Source: Pseudomonas serbica (lineage in GTDB: Bacteria; Pseudomonadota; Gammaproteobacteria; Pseudomonadales; Pseudomonadaceae). From it: a stretch of DNA of 64,000 bases. Numbering within the stretch: the stretch's first letter is position 1; every line of letters starts with the position of its first letter. The stretch lies in NCBI RefSeq assembly GCF_028823535.1, contig NZ_JAQIYM010000018.1:1-64000 (forward strand), written 5' to 3'. Shown here piece after piece: positions 14,811 through 23,597 of the stretch. The position numbers were made by a program, and so were the translations under genes. Under the pieces are notes generated by a model. The model worked only from the letters and a program-made list of their open reading frames with translations, made no database searches and had not been told where the DNA came from.

Positions 14811-17153
14811 ATGCAAGCACCTCGTTTTTCGCGACCCCGGGAGCCCGGCCTGTATGCCCGCGCCCCTGACCTTGAGCGCTACCGGGTGGCGGCCGGTGGC
14901 CTGACCCTGGTCGCACTGCAGCCCGGCGACAGCCTGCAAGTGATCGACCTTGAAGGCCAGCAACCCTGCGAGTTGCTGGCGTTGACCGCCAACGGCCGCA
15001 GCGCGCTCCCCGACTGGGTGCTGAGCGGTTCGCCAAGTTGCCGGTTCATCGCTTCACGCCTGGTCGACGGGAGCGCGCAGGCACGTCGGGTGAGACAGGC
15101 ACTGGTACAACGCGGTGTCGACCCCCGACAGCTGCCTGCCGCCGCCTCCCTGTGGGACGACGACAGCCCCGCCGGCTACAGCCGGCATTTCGTGGCCGGC
15201 GCTGAGTTGCTGGTGATCGTCGCAGCACCCGCCGGGCTGACTTCGGTCGACCGACAATACCGGCCCAGCGAACTCAGGCTGTGGGTGACCCGGGCCAATC
15301 CCTCGGCACTGTTGCTGCCCGCCCTCCCGGAACCCCTGGGTGAACTGCTGGACGAGTTCACCCTGAGCCCCGGCACTGCCCGCAGCTACGCAGTCGGCAA
15401 GGGCCAGTACGTGCAAGTGCTGGACGTCGCCGGACGCCAGTGCTCGGACTTCGTCGCCCTGGATCGGCGCGCGCTGGATCGCGGTGAGGAACTGGACCTG
15501 GACCAGACCGTCACCCGCACCTTGAACGGCAGCGCCTACCCGGCACCGGGGCTGTTTTCGAAGTTTTTCGACCGGCACATGCAACCGATGCTCGAAGTGG
15601 TGCAAGACACCGTCGGCCGCCACGACTCTTTCGCCCTGGCCTGCGCCGCTCGCTACTACGAGAGCCACGGCTACTTCGGGCACGACAACTGCAGCGACAA
15701 CCTCAGCCGGGTGCTGGCACCCCACGGGGTGAAGCCGCGCAACGGCTGGCCGGCGATCAATTTTTTCTTCAATACCGGGATCGACGCGCACCAGCAGATG
15801 ACCCTCGACGAACCCTGGTCGCGCCCCGGTGACTATGTGCTGCTGCGGGCCATGACCGACCTGCTGTGCGGCAGTACCTCGTGCCCGGATGACATCGACC
15901 CGGCCAACGGCTGGAACCCGACCGATATCCATGTGCGCATTTACAGTGAAAAGGAGCGTTTTTCCATCGCCATGAGCACTCGAACCACGGCTGATGCCGA
16001 CCCGATCCTCACCCGTGAATCGGCCTTCCATTCACGAACCAGCGCCCTGACCCGCAGCTTCGTCGATTACCGTAACTGGTGGCTGCCCCTGCGTTACGAC
16101 GGCTATGGCGCGATCGAGGAATACCTGGGTTGCCGCGAACGGGTGGCGGTGATGGATCTGAGCGCCCTGCGCAAATTCGAGATCATCGGCCCCGACGCCG
16201 AAGCCTTGTTGCAGTACTGCCTGACCCGCGACGTGCGGCGCCTGGCGGTGGGGCAAGTGGTGTACTCGGCGATGTGTCACGCGCACGGCGGCATGCTCGA
16301 CGACGGCACCTTGCTGCGCCTGGGCCCGGACAATTTTCGCTGGATTGGCGGCGACGACTACGCCGGCGAGTGGCTGCGCGAGCAGGCACAGAAACTCGGC
16401 ATGAAAGTCTGGATCAAGTCCGCCAGCGAGCAGATCCACAACCTGGCCGTTCAAGGCCCGCTGAGCCGCGACCTGCTCAAGCAGATGATCTGGACGGCAC
16501 CGGGCCAGCCCGATCTGCAAAACCTGGGCTGGTTCCGTTTCCTGGTCGGCCGGATGGATGGGCATGACGGCTGCCCGCTGATGATTTCCCGCACCGGCTA
16601 CACCGGCGAGCTGGGTTATGAGGTCTGGTGCCACCCCAAGGATGCGGAAAAAGTCTGGGACCGCATCTGGGCGCTGGGCCAACCCCTGGGTGTGGTGCCA
16701 CTGGGCCTGGAAGCACTGGACATGCTGCGCATCGAAGCCGGGCTGATCTTTGCCGGCTACGAGTTCAGCGACCAGACCGATCCCTTCGAGGCGGGCATCG
16801 GTTTTTGCGTACCGCTGAAAAGCAAGACCGATGACTTCATCGGACGCGACGCCCTGCTGCGCCGCAGCGCCCATCCCGCCCACAAGCTGGTGGGCCTGCA
16901 ACTGAGCGGCAACGAAGCGGCCCACCACGGCGACCCGGTCTACCGCGGTCGGGCCCGGGTCGGCGTCATCACCAGTGCCTGTCGCTCGCCGCTGCTGGCC
17001 AGCAACATCGCGTTGTGCCGGCTCGATGTGGCCTGTGCCGACGCGGGTACGGAACTGGAAATCGGCAAAGTCGATGGCCTGCAGAAGCGCATCAGCGCCA
17101 CGGTCAGCGCAGCGATTTTCTACGACCCGGACAAGCGCCGGGTACGCAGTTGA
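14811..17153 (+). CDS. tdm: Trimethylamine N-oxide demethylase (DUF1989 + GcvT-like)
   Basis: 780 residues in two parts. Residues about 1-390 form a DUF1989 catalytic region with Cys-rich stretches ALACAARYYESHGYFGHDNC and CGSTSCPDD that could hold the Zn site described for Tdm. Residues about 400-780 form a GcvT-like folate domain with MDLSALRKFEIIGPDAEALL and MISRTGYTGELGYEVWC. Tdm converts trimethylamine N-oxide to dimethylamine and formaldehyde; the C-terminal domain can capture the formaldehyde on tetrahydrofolate. It starts 15 bases after the tmm stop. It is the last gene before a REPIN. Confidence 0.92.
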   Translation: MQAPRFSRPREPGLYARAPDLERYRVAAGGLTLVALQPGDSLQVIDLEGQQPCELLALTANGRSALPDWVLSGSPSCRFIASRLVDGSAQARRVRQALVQRGVDPRQLPAAASLWDDDSPAGYSRHFVAGAELLVIVAAPAGLTSVDRQYRPSELRLWVTRANPSALLLPALPEPLGELLDEFTLSPGTARSYAVGKGQYVQVLDVAGRQCSDFVALDRRALDRGEELDLDQTVTRTLNGSAYPAPGLFSKFFDRHMQPMLEVVQDTVGRHDSFALACAARYYESHGYFGHDNCSDNLSRVLAPHGVKPRNGWPAINFFFNTGIDAHQQMTLDEPWSRPGDYVLLRAMTDLLCGSTSCPDDIDPANGWNPTDIHVRIYSEKERFSIAMSTRTTADADPILTRESAFHSRTSALTRSFVDYRNWWLPLRYDGYGAIEEYLGCRERVAVMDLSALRKFEIIGPDAEALLQYCLTRDVRRLAVGQVVYSAMCHAHGGMLDDGTLLRLGPDNFRWIGGDDYAGEWLREQAQKLGMKVWIKSASEQIHNLAVQGPLSRDLLKQMIWTAPGQPDLQNLGWFRFLVGRMDGHDGCPLMISRTGYTGELGYEVWCHPKDAEKVWDRIWALGQPLGVVPLGLEALDMLRIEAGLIFAGYEFSDQTDPFEAGIGFCVPLKSKTDDFIGRDALLRRSAHPAHKLVGLQLSGNEAAHHGDPVYRGRARVGVITSACRSPLLASNIALCRLDVACADAGTELEIGKVDGLQKRISATVSAAIFYDPDKRRVRS

Positions 17154-17190
17154 TCGCCTTCACACTCATTGTTTGCTGCCCATACCCGCA

Positions 17191-17266
17191 CCTGTAGGCG
17201 CTGGCTTGCCAGCGAAAACGATACTGGACATCACATCGTTTTCGCTGGCAAGCCGGCTCCTACAGG
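17191..17266. repeat. REPIN of the GGCTTGCCAGCGAAAACGAT type
   Basis: CCTGTAGGCGCTGGCTTGCC...GAAAACGAT and an inverted partner ending GGCTCCTACAGG enclose a short spacer. It lies between tdm and the permease gene and may limit read-through. Confidence 0.85.
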
Positions 17267-17298
17267 TCCCGCTTTACTCAAGACATGGGAATACGAAG

Positions 17299-18978
17299 AT
17301 GGAAGCGACTACGTTCGAGGCCGTACCGCAGGCCGCCGGCTCGGTGGGCAGCCTGCACCGCAAGATCGATTGGCGCGGGGCTTTCTGGGTCGCCAGTGGC
17401 GTGCCCGCCCTGGTGTTGTTCTCTATCGGCGCCATCGCCGCCACGGTTGGCAAACCGGCCTGGATCGTCTGGATCGTGTCGATTGTGTTCGGCTTCATCC
17501 AAGCCTTCACCTATGCCGAAATTGCCGGGCTGTTCCCGCACAAGTCCGGGGGCGCCTCGGTCTACGGCGCGGTGGCCTGGGTGCGCTACAGCAAGCTGAT
17601 TGCCCCGGTGTCGGTGTGGTGCAACTGGCTGGCCTGGTCGCCGGTGCTGTCGATCGGCTCCGGGCTGGCGGCCGGCTACATCCTCACCGCGCTGTTTCCC
17701 GCCGATGCATTGATCAATACCTGGCAAGTGACCTTGCTCGACCTGGGCTGGATAAAGAGCGGCCTGTCGCTGCGGATCAACGCGACCTTCGCCATCGGCC
17801 TGTTGATCCTGCTGACGGTGTTTGCCGTGCAGCATGGCGGCATCCTGCGTTCGGCACGCCTGACCCTGGTGCTTGGTGTGACCTCGCTGATTCCGTTGCT
17901 GCTGGTGGGCGTCGTGCCGTTGTTCACCGGGGACGCGGCCCAGGCCAACTTCCTGCCGCTGTACCCCCTGGCCCATGATGCGGCTGGCCAGGTCATCGAC
18001 GGGCCTTGGGATATTTCAGGATGGTCGCTGATGGCCGGCGGGCTGTTCATGGCCGCGTGGTCGACCTACGGTTTCGAAACGGCGGTGTGTTACACCCGCG
18101 AATTCAAGGACCCCAAGCGCGACACCTTCAAGGCGATCTTCTATGCCGGCCTGCTGTGCATCCTGGTGTTCACCCTGGTGCCCCTGGCGTTCCAGGGCAG
18201 CCTGGGCCTGGGCCAGCTGGTGACGCCGGCCGTGCTCGATGGCAGTGGCGCGGTGGTCACTCCGGCGGTCTACAGCGGCCTGTTGTCGCCCGCGATCTAC
18301 AGTGGCATGGGCGTGGGCCAGGTCATGGCGGACAGCATCGGCGGCGGCCAGGTGGTGGCCAACATTGTGTTGATCATGTTGGTGCTGGCCACGTTGCTGG
18401 CGATCATGACCTCGATGTCCGGCTCCTCGCGCACTCTCTACCAGGCGTCGGTGGATGGCTGGCTGCCGAAATATCTGGGCCGCACCAACGAACATGGCGC
18501 ACCTACCGCCGCCATGTGGACCGACCTGTCGTTCAACCTGCTGCTGTTGCTGATGTCCGACTATGTCTTTGTGCTCGCGGCATCGAACGTCAGCTACATC
18601 ATCTTCAACTTCCTCAACCTCAACGCCGGCTGGATCCATCGCCTGGATCGTCCGGACTGGGTCCGCCCGTACAAGGCGCCCACCGTGCTGCTGGCGGCCG
18701 GAGGTGTGCTGAGTTTCGTCAACCTGGCCTGCATGGGCCTGGGCGCCGACATCTGGGGCGCCGGCACCCTGGTGACGGGCCTGCTGCTGGCACTCCTGAT
18801 CCTGCCGGTGTTCTGCTATCGCCACTATGTGCAGGACAAGGGGCGCTTCCCGCAAGCGATGCTCAACGAGCTGCACGTGCAGGCCGATGCCGGGCTGAAA
18901 CGCGCCGGCTGGTTGCCCTATGCCACGCTGATCGCGGGCGTGCTGGTGGTGTATGGCTGCCATCAACTGGTAGCCTGA
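17299..18978 (+). CDS. APC-superfamily permease in the methylated-amine island
   Basis: About 559 residues with some 12-14 hydrophobic segments. The N-terminal part has the APC-type GVPALVLFSIGAIAATVGKP and YAEIAGLFPHKSGGASVYGA. A conserved SWSTYGFETAVCY-like segment is seen as AWSTYGFETAVCYTREFKDP. It is a cytoplasmic membrane importer for an amine or amino acid. Its place between tdm and folD suggests trimethylamine, its N-oxide or a glutamylated intermediate, but that is inference. The ATG at 17299 is chosen because it precedes the first conserved part. The longer frame from 16975 runs inside tdm and is rejected. The ribosome-binding site is weak. Confidence 0.85.
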   Translation: MEATTFEAVPQAAGSVGSLHRKIDWRGAFWVASGVPALVLFSIGAIAATVGKPAWIVWIVSIVFGFIQAFTYAEIAGLFPHKSGGASVYGAVAWVRYSKLIAPVSVWCNWLAWSPVLSIGSGLAAGYILTALFPADALINTWQVTLLDLGWIKSGLSLRINATFAIGLLILLTVFAVQHGGILRSARLTLVLGVTSLIPLLLVGVVPLFTGDAAQANFLPLYPLAHDAAGQVIDGPWDISGWSLMAGGLFMAAWSTYGFETAVCYTREFKDPKRDTFKAIFYAGLLCILVFTLVPLAFQGSLGLGQLVTPAVLDGSGAVVTPAVYSGLLSPAIYSGMGVGQVMADSIGGGQVVANIVLIMLVLATLLAIMTSMSGSSRTLYQASVDGWLPKYLGRTNEHGAPTAAMWTDLSFNLLLLLMSDYVFVLAASNVSYIIFNFLNLNAGWIHRLDRPDWVRPYKAPTVLLAAGGVLSFVNLACMGLGADIWGAGTLVTGLLLALLILPVFCYRHYVQDKGRFPQAMLNELHVQADAGLKRAGWLPYATLIAGVLVVYGCHQLVA

Positions 18979-19065
18979 GCGTCCTTGCCCGCAGGTCTCT
19001 GATCAATCATCGGGGCGCAACGGCGCCTCGATGATCGCTTCACTACTCACTCAATCCAGACAACG

Positions 19066-19986
19066 GTGACTATTTTGCTCAACGCCACCCCCGCACCTGC
19101 CCGCGATATCGACGGCAAAGCCATCTCGGCCCTGGTTCTCGACGAGGTTCGAGAAGAGGTTGAGGTCCTGGCCCGACAACAGATTTTCCCCGCCCTGGCC
19201 GTGCTGCTGGTGGGTGCTGACCCGGCCAGTGAGGTGTATGTGCGCAACAAGCTGCTGCGGGCCAGGGAGGTTGGCATCCGCTCGCTGGAGTACCGTCTGG
19301 CGGAAAACGCCAGTCAGGCGGAGGTGCTGGAGCTGATCGCGCAGCTGAACGCCGACGCCACCGTGAACGGCATCTTGGTGCAATTGCCGTTGCCGGCCCA
19401 CATCGATGAAGCGGCGGTGATCCATGCCATTGACCCGATCAAGGACGTGGACGGTTTTCATCGGGAAAACGTCGGTGGCCTGGTCCAGGGTGTCGAAGTA
19501 CTGACGCCCTGCACACCCAGCGGCTGCATGCGCCTGCTGCACGAAACCTGCGGGGACTTGAGTGGCCTGCACGCCGTCGTCATCGGCCGCTCGAACATTG
19601 TTGGCAAACCCATGGCAACGCTGCTGCTGCAGGCCAACTGCTCGGTCAGCGTGGTGCACTCGCGCAGTGTCGATGCGCCGGCATTGTGCAGGCTGGCGGA
19701 CATCGTGGTTGCAGCGGTGGGTCGACCACAACTGATCGATGCCAGCTGGCTCAAGCCCGGAGCGGTCGTGATTGATGTGGGGATTAATCGCATTACCGGC
19801 GAGTCGGGCAATCGACTGGTTGGCGATGTCGATTACGCCAGTGCGCGCATGGTTGCCAGCGCAATCACGCCAGTGCCCGGTGGCGTCGGGCCGATGACCA
19901 TTGCCTATCTGCTGAAAAACACCCTGGTCGCCAGCCAGTTGCAGCGGGCGGCGCGGACTCGACAGGCGGAACCGGCCTTCGTCTGA
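19066..19986 (+). CDS. folD: Bifunctional methylene-THF dehydrogenase / methenyl-THF cyclohydrolase
   Basis: 306 residues with the FolD signatures YVRNKLLRAREVGI near residue 60, GILVQLPLPAHID, and IGRSNIVGKPMATLLL for the NADP site. Near the end PVPGGVGPMTIAYLLKNT is seen. It interconverts methylene-, methenyl- and 10-formyl-tetrahydrofolate. Inside this island it links the GcvT-like demethylase subunits to PurU, so methyl groups leave as formate. It starts with GTG and a poor ribosome-binding site. It is likely a second, pathway-dedicated folD; the housekeeping copy would be elsewhere. Confidence 0.93.
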   Translation: MTILLNATPAPARDIDGKAISALVLDEVREEVEVLARQQIFPALAVLLVGADPASEVYVRNKLLRAREVGIRSLEYRLAENASQAEVLELIAQLNADATVNGILVQLPLPAHIDEAAVIHAIDPIKDVDGFHRENVGGLVQGVEVLTPCTPSGCMRLLHETCGDLSGLHAVVIGRSNIVGKPMATLLLQANCSVSVVHSRSVDAPALCRLADIVVAAVGRPQLIDASWLKPGAVVIDVGINRITGESGNRLVGDVDYASARMVASAITPVPGGVGPMTIAYLLKNTLVASQLQRAARTRQAEPAFV

Positions 19987-20004
19987 TGTTGGTGTACGCG
20001 TACA

Positions 20005-20032
20005 TGCAGGAGCGAGCTTGCTCGCTCCTGCA
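20005..20032. terminator. Perfect 13-bp hairpin after folD (REP-like, possible terminator)
   Basis: TGCAGGAGCGAGC and GCTCGCTCCTGCA are separated by only TT. It lies between convergent folD and amt genes and resembles a REP core. No T-run follows, so a transcript-end or RNA-stability role is only plausible. Confidence 0.5.
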
Positions 20033-20053
20033 GGGCTACAGGGTTCCCGTCGA

Positions 20054-21379
20054 TCAGTGGTTGTAGGCACGCTCATTGTGCTCGGCCAAGTCCAGGCCCA
20101 TTTCTTCCACCGACTCATCGGCACGCAGGCCGACCACGACATTCACCACTTTGAGGATGACCCAGCTGATGACGAAGCAGTACACAGTCGTCAGCGCCAC
20201 GCCTTTGATCTGCGCCAGCACCTGACCACCCATGCTCACGCCTTCCACCAGCCCGCCCAGGGACGGCACGCAAAACACCCCGGTCAAGACTGCGCCGATC
20301 ATCCCGCCAATGCCGTGAAGGCCGAACACGTCGAGGCTGTCGTCATAACCGAAGCGGCGCTTGAGCACGGTGACGCTCAGGTAGCAGAACACTCCGCACA
20401 ACAAGCCGATGGCCAGGGCACCACCCACGCCTACATAGGCACACGCCGGCGTAATCCCCACCAGGCCGGCCAGGGCACCGCTGGCCAGACCCAGCGCACT
20501 CGGTTTGCCGACCTTGAACCACTCGGTGAACATCCAGCCCAGAATCCCGGCGCACGCGCCCAGTTGGGTGTTGAGCATGACCACGCCCGACGTGCCGCTG
20601 AGGCCGCCACCGGAACCGATGTTGAAGCCGAACCAGCCAACCCAGAGCATGGCGGCACCGGCCATGGTCAGGCTCAGGTTGTGCGCTGGCATTGGTGTAT
20701 TTTCATAGCCCTTGCGTTTACCCAGGATCAGGCAGGCGGCCAGCGCGGCGACGCCGGCATTGATGTGCACCGCGGTGCCACCGGCAAAATCGAGGACACC
20801 CCAGTTATGCATCAAGGCCCCGGCCCCGCCCCAGACCATGTGCGCCACCGGGGCGTACACCAGGGTGAACCACAGCGCCATGAACAGCAGCGCCGCCGAG
20901 AACTTCATGCGCTCGGCGAAGGCACCGGCGATCAGCGCCGGGGTGATGATGGCGAAGGTCATCTGGAAGGTCACGAACACCCCTTCCGGAATCTCGCCCA
21001 CCAGGCTTTGCGGGGTCATGCCGGCGAGAAAGGCCCGGCTCAGGCCGCCGACGAAACTGTTGAAGCTCACCTCGCCCTCGACCATGCCCGTGGTGTCGAC
21101 CACCATGCTGTAGCCGTACATCACCCACAGGACGCCCACCAGGCCGGCGATGCCGAAACACTGGGTGAACAACGACAACATGTTTTTCGCCCGCACCAGG
21201 CCGCCATAAAACAGGGCGAGACCGGGCAGGCACATGAACAGCACCAAGACCGTGGCGGTGACCATCCAGGCGGTGCTGCCGGTGTTCAATGTGGGTGCAT
21301 CGGCGGCCTGCGCCAGGGGCACCAGCACACCGGCCGCCACCAGGCCCAGAAGGGATTTGCCGAGAAGACGATTGACCAT
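20054..21379 (-). CDS. amtB: Ammonium transporter (Amt/MEP family)
   Basis: About 441 residues with a signal-like N terminus (LLGLVAAGVLVPLAQAAD) and eleven expected membrane segments. Amt features are visible: FYGGLVRAKNMLSLF, the GGTAVHINAGVAALAACLIL segment with a conserved pore His, and GLHGIGGMIGAVLTGVF with the second His. It conducts ammonium and probably methylammonium. The start at 21379 has AGGAG upstream; the longer frame has none. No glnK gene is adjacent. Its place between the trimethylamine and N-methylglutamate genes suggests a link to methylamine or ammonium flux. Confidence 0.93.
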   Translation of the reverse strand: MVNRLLGKSLLGLVAAGVLVPLAQAADAPTLNTGSTAWMVTATVLVLFMCLPGLALFYGGLVRAKNMLSLFTQCFGIAGLVGVLWVMYGYSMVVDTTGMVEGEVSFNSFVGGLSRAFLAGMTPQSLVGEIPEGVFVTFQMTFAIITPALIAGAFAERMKFSAALLFMALWFTLVYAPVAHMVWGGAGALMHNWGVLDFAGGTAVHINAGVAALAACLILGKRKGYENTPMPAHNLSLTMAGAAMLWVGWFGFNIGSGGGLSGTSGVVMLNTQLGACAGILGWMFTEWFKVGKPSALGLASGALAGLVGITPACAYVGVGGALAIGLLCGVFCYLSVTVLKRRFGYDDSLDVFGLHGIGGMIGAVLTGVFCVPSLGGLVEGVSMGGQVLAQIKGVALTTVYCFVISWVILKVVNVVVGLRADESVEEMGLDLAEHNERAYNH

Positions 21380-21481
21380 GTTCAAAGCTCCTGCAATGGA
21401 AATCGGAAGTGTCGGGCAGCGAGCAAGCAGCAAAACAATGGGCCGTCTGGGCCTCTTCGAATATCTAGTGCAAACACCGCA

Positions 21482-21550
21482 CCTGTAGGAGCCAGGCTTG
21501 CCTGCGAAGGCGTCCTGAAGATCGCTTCGCCGGCAAGCCGGCTCCTACAA
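21482..21550. repeat. REPIN upstream of amt
   Basis: CCTGTAGGAGCCAGGCTTGC and the partner CGGCAAGCCGGCTCCTACA form an imperfect inverted pair of the GTAGGAGCCGGCTTGCCGGC type. It lies between the mgsC stop and the amt promoter region, both transcribed on the minus strand. Confidence 0.8.
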
Positions 21551-21559
21551 GGGGTCACC

Positions 21560-22882
21560 TCAATAACCGGAACCCGGAATCCAACTGGTCCCCGCCAATG
21601 GCACCCGCGCCATGGCCGCCGATTCCACCGTCAACGCCACCAGGTCCTCCGGATCCAGGTTGTGCAAGTGCGACTTGCCGCACGCCCGGGCCATGGTCTG
21701 CGCCTCCAGCACCAGCACCCGCAGGTAGTTGGCCAGTCGACGACCGCCTTCCACTGGGTCCAGGCGCTTGGACAGCTCCGGGTCCTGGGTAGTGATCCCG
21801 GCCGGATCGCGGCCGTTCTGCCAGTCGTCATAGAAACCGGCGGCCGAACCAATCTTGTGCAGCTCTTCATCCAGGCGCGGGTGGTTGTCGCCCAGCGCAA
21901 TCAGCGCCGCCGTGCCAATGGCCACCGCGTCCGCGCCCAGCGCCATGGCCTTGGCCACGTCGGCCCCGTTGCGAATCCCCCCTGAAACAATCAGCTGGAC
22001 CTTGCGGTGCATGCCCATCTCCTGCAAAGCCTGTACCGCTTGCGGGATCGCCGGCAAAATCGGGATGCCCACGTGCTCGATAAACACTTCCTGGGTCGCC
22101 GCCGTGCCCCCTTGCATGCCATCGAGCACGATCACGTCGGCCCCGGCCTTCACCGCCAGCTTGACGTCGTAGTAAGGCCGGCTCGCGCCGATCTTCACGT
22201 AGATCGGTTTTTCCCAGTCGGTGATTTCGCGCAGCTCGGCGATCTTGATCGCCAGGTCATCCGGGCCGGTCCAGTCCGGGTGACGGCAGGCGCTGCGCTG
22301 GTCGACGCCGATCGGCAAGGTGCGCATGCCGGCCACCCGCTCGGTGACTTTCATGCCCAGCAACATGCCGCCGCCACCGGGTTTGGCACCCTGCCCCAGG
22401 ACGATTTCGATGGCGTCCGCCTTGCGCAGGTCATCCGGGTTCATGCCGTAGCGCGACGGCAGGTACTGATAGACCAGGTGCTGCGACTGCCCGCGCTCTT
22501 CCGGAGTCATGCCGCCATCACCGGTAGTGGTGCTGGTACCGGCGATGGTCGCGCCACGGCCCAGGGCTTCCTTGGCATTGGCCGACAACGCACCGAAACT
22601 CATGCCGGCGATGGTCACCGGGATCTTCAGGTGGATCGGCTTCTTGGCGAAGCGATTGCCGAGGATCACATCGGTGCCGCACTTTTCCCGATAGCCTTCG
22701 AGCGGGTAGCGCGACACGCTGGCGCCCAGCAGCAGCAAATCATCGAAGTGCGGGACCTTGCGCTTGGTGCCACCGCCGCGGATGTCATAAATGCCGGTCT
22801 CGGCGGCGCGCTGGATTTCCTGGATGGTCAGGCGGTCGAAGGTCGCGGACTCGCGCAGCACCGGAGTATTTTTCTCGCTCAT
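21560..22882 (-). CDS. mgsC: N-methylglutamate synthase, FMN-binding subunit (GltB domain 2-like)
   Basis: 440 residues of the FMN-binding glutamate synthase barrel. It shows FDDLLLLGASVSRYPLEGYR near the N terminus, GAKPGGGGMLLG, and VIVLDGMQGGTAATQEVFIE. The IVSGGIRNGADVAKAMALGA phosphate-binding stretch follows. Near the end CGKSHLHNLDPEDL includes Cys. It works with MgsA and MgsB to make N-methylglutamate from methylamine-derived glutamylmethylamide or from glutamate. The start has GAGGAG upstream. In other genomes the gene is named glxD. Linked gmaS makes the methylamine role much more likely than ordinary glutamate synthesis. Confidence 0.9.
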   Translation of the reverse strand: MSEKNTPVLRESATFDRLTIQEIQRAAETGIYDIRGGGTKRKVPHFDDLLLLGASVSRYPLEGYREKCGTDVILGNRFAKKPIHLKIPVTIAGMSFGALSANAKEALGRGATIAGTSTTTGDGGMTPEERGQSQHLVYQYLPSRYGMNPDDLRKADAIEIVLGQGAKPGGGGMLLGMKVTERVAGMRTLPIGVDQRSACRHPDWTGPDDLAIKIAELREITDWEKPIYVKIGASRPYYDVKLAVKAGADVIVLDGMQGGTAATQEVFIEHVGIPILPAIPQAVQALQEMGMHRKVQLIVSGGIRNGADVAKAMALGADAVAIGTAALIALGDNHPRLDEELHKIGSAAGFYDDWQNGRDPAGITTQDPELSKRLDPVEGGRRLANYLRVLVLEAQTMARACGKSHLHNLDPEDLVALTVESAAMARVPLAGTSWIPGSGY

Positions 22883-22902
22883 ATCTGTTCTCCTCGCGTG
22901 GA

Positions 22903-23586
22903 TCAGTACGCGGACGCGTTATCGACTTTGAAGTTGTACAACTGACGGGCCGACCCATAGCGCTTGAAGTCAGCCGCCTTGTGCTCGAAACCGGCGCGAT
23001 TGAGCAGCACCTGCAGTTCTTCCAGGTGCTCGGCACGCATCTCTTTCTCGATGCAATCGGAACCCAGGGACGCGACGCTGCCCTTCACGTAGATGTGGGT
23101 TTCATACAGCGAGTCGCCCAGCGCATCGCCGGCGTCGCCGCACACCACCAGGCGCCCGGCCTGGCCCATGAAGCAACTCATGTGGCCAATGCTGCCGCCG
23201 ACCACGATGTCGATGCCTTTCATGGAAATCCCGCAACGGGCCCCGGCATCGCCTTCGATCACCAGCAAACCGCCATGGGCGGTGGCGCCGGCCGCCTGGG
23301 ACGCGCTGCCCTTGATGCGCACGCAGCCGGACATCATGTTTTCCGCGACACCGACACCGGCGTTGCCGTGCACGGTGATGCTGGCTTTCTGGTTCATGCC
23401 CGCGCAGTAATAACCGGCATGCCCCTGGATATCGATGGACACGGCCTGGTTCACCCCGACGGCGAGGTTGTGCTTGCCGTTGGAGTGGGTCACCACCCAT
23501 TCGCGGTCTTCTACGTTGTGAACCTGGTCATGCAGCGCCTGGTTGAGGTCGCGCACGCTGGCGATGGAAAGATCGATGGTTTTCAT
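22903..23586 (-). CDS. mgsB: N-methylglutamate synthase, GXGXG subunit
   Basis: 227 residues of the right-handed beta-helix found at the C terminus of glutamate synthase. Repeated G-rich turns such as IDIQGHAGYYCAGMNQKASI, VRIKGSASQAAGATAHGGLL and VVGGSIGHMSCFMGQAGRLV are visible. It is a structural partner of MgsA and MgsC. Gene order mgsA-mgsB-mgsC on the minus strand with gaps of 11 and 20 bases shows one operon. The alternative name is glxC. Confidence 0.9.
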   Translation of the reverse strand: MKTIDLSIASVRDLNQALHDQVHNVEDREWVVTHSNGKHNLAVGVNQAVSIDIQGHAGYYCAGMNQKASITVHGNAGVGVAENMMSGCVRIKGSASQAAGATAHGGLLVIEGDAGARCGISMKGIDIVVGGSIGHMSCFMGQAGRLVVCGDAGDALGDSLYETHIYVKGSVASLGSDCIEKEMRAEHLEELQVLLNRAGFEHKAADFKRYGSARQLYNFKVDNASAY

Positions 23587-23597
23587 GTGTGCGCTCC

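Noticed and set aside
17284..17296. Half-site CATGGGAA before the APC permease as a fourth methylamine operator
   Set aside because: Only the right half matches TTCCCYRTRGGAA; the left half is absent, so chance is likely.
16975..17298. N-terminal extension of the APC permease
   Set aside because: The extra 108 codons lie inside tdm and a REPIN and look unlike a transporter N terminus.
20018..21985. 655-codon plus-strand open frame
   Set aside because: It runs antisense across amt, a REPIN and part of mgsC, and has no domain.
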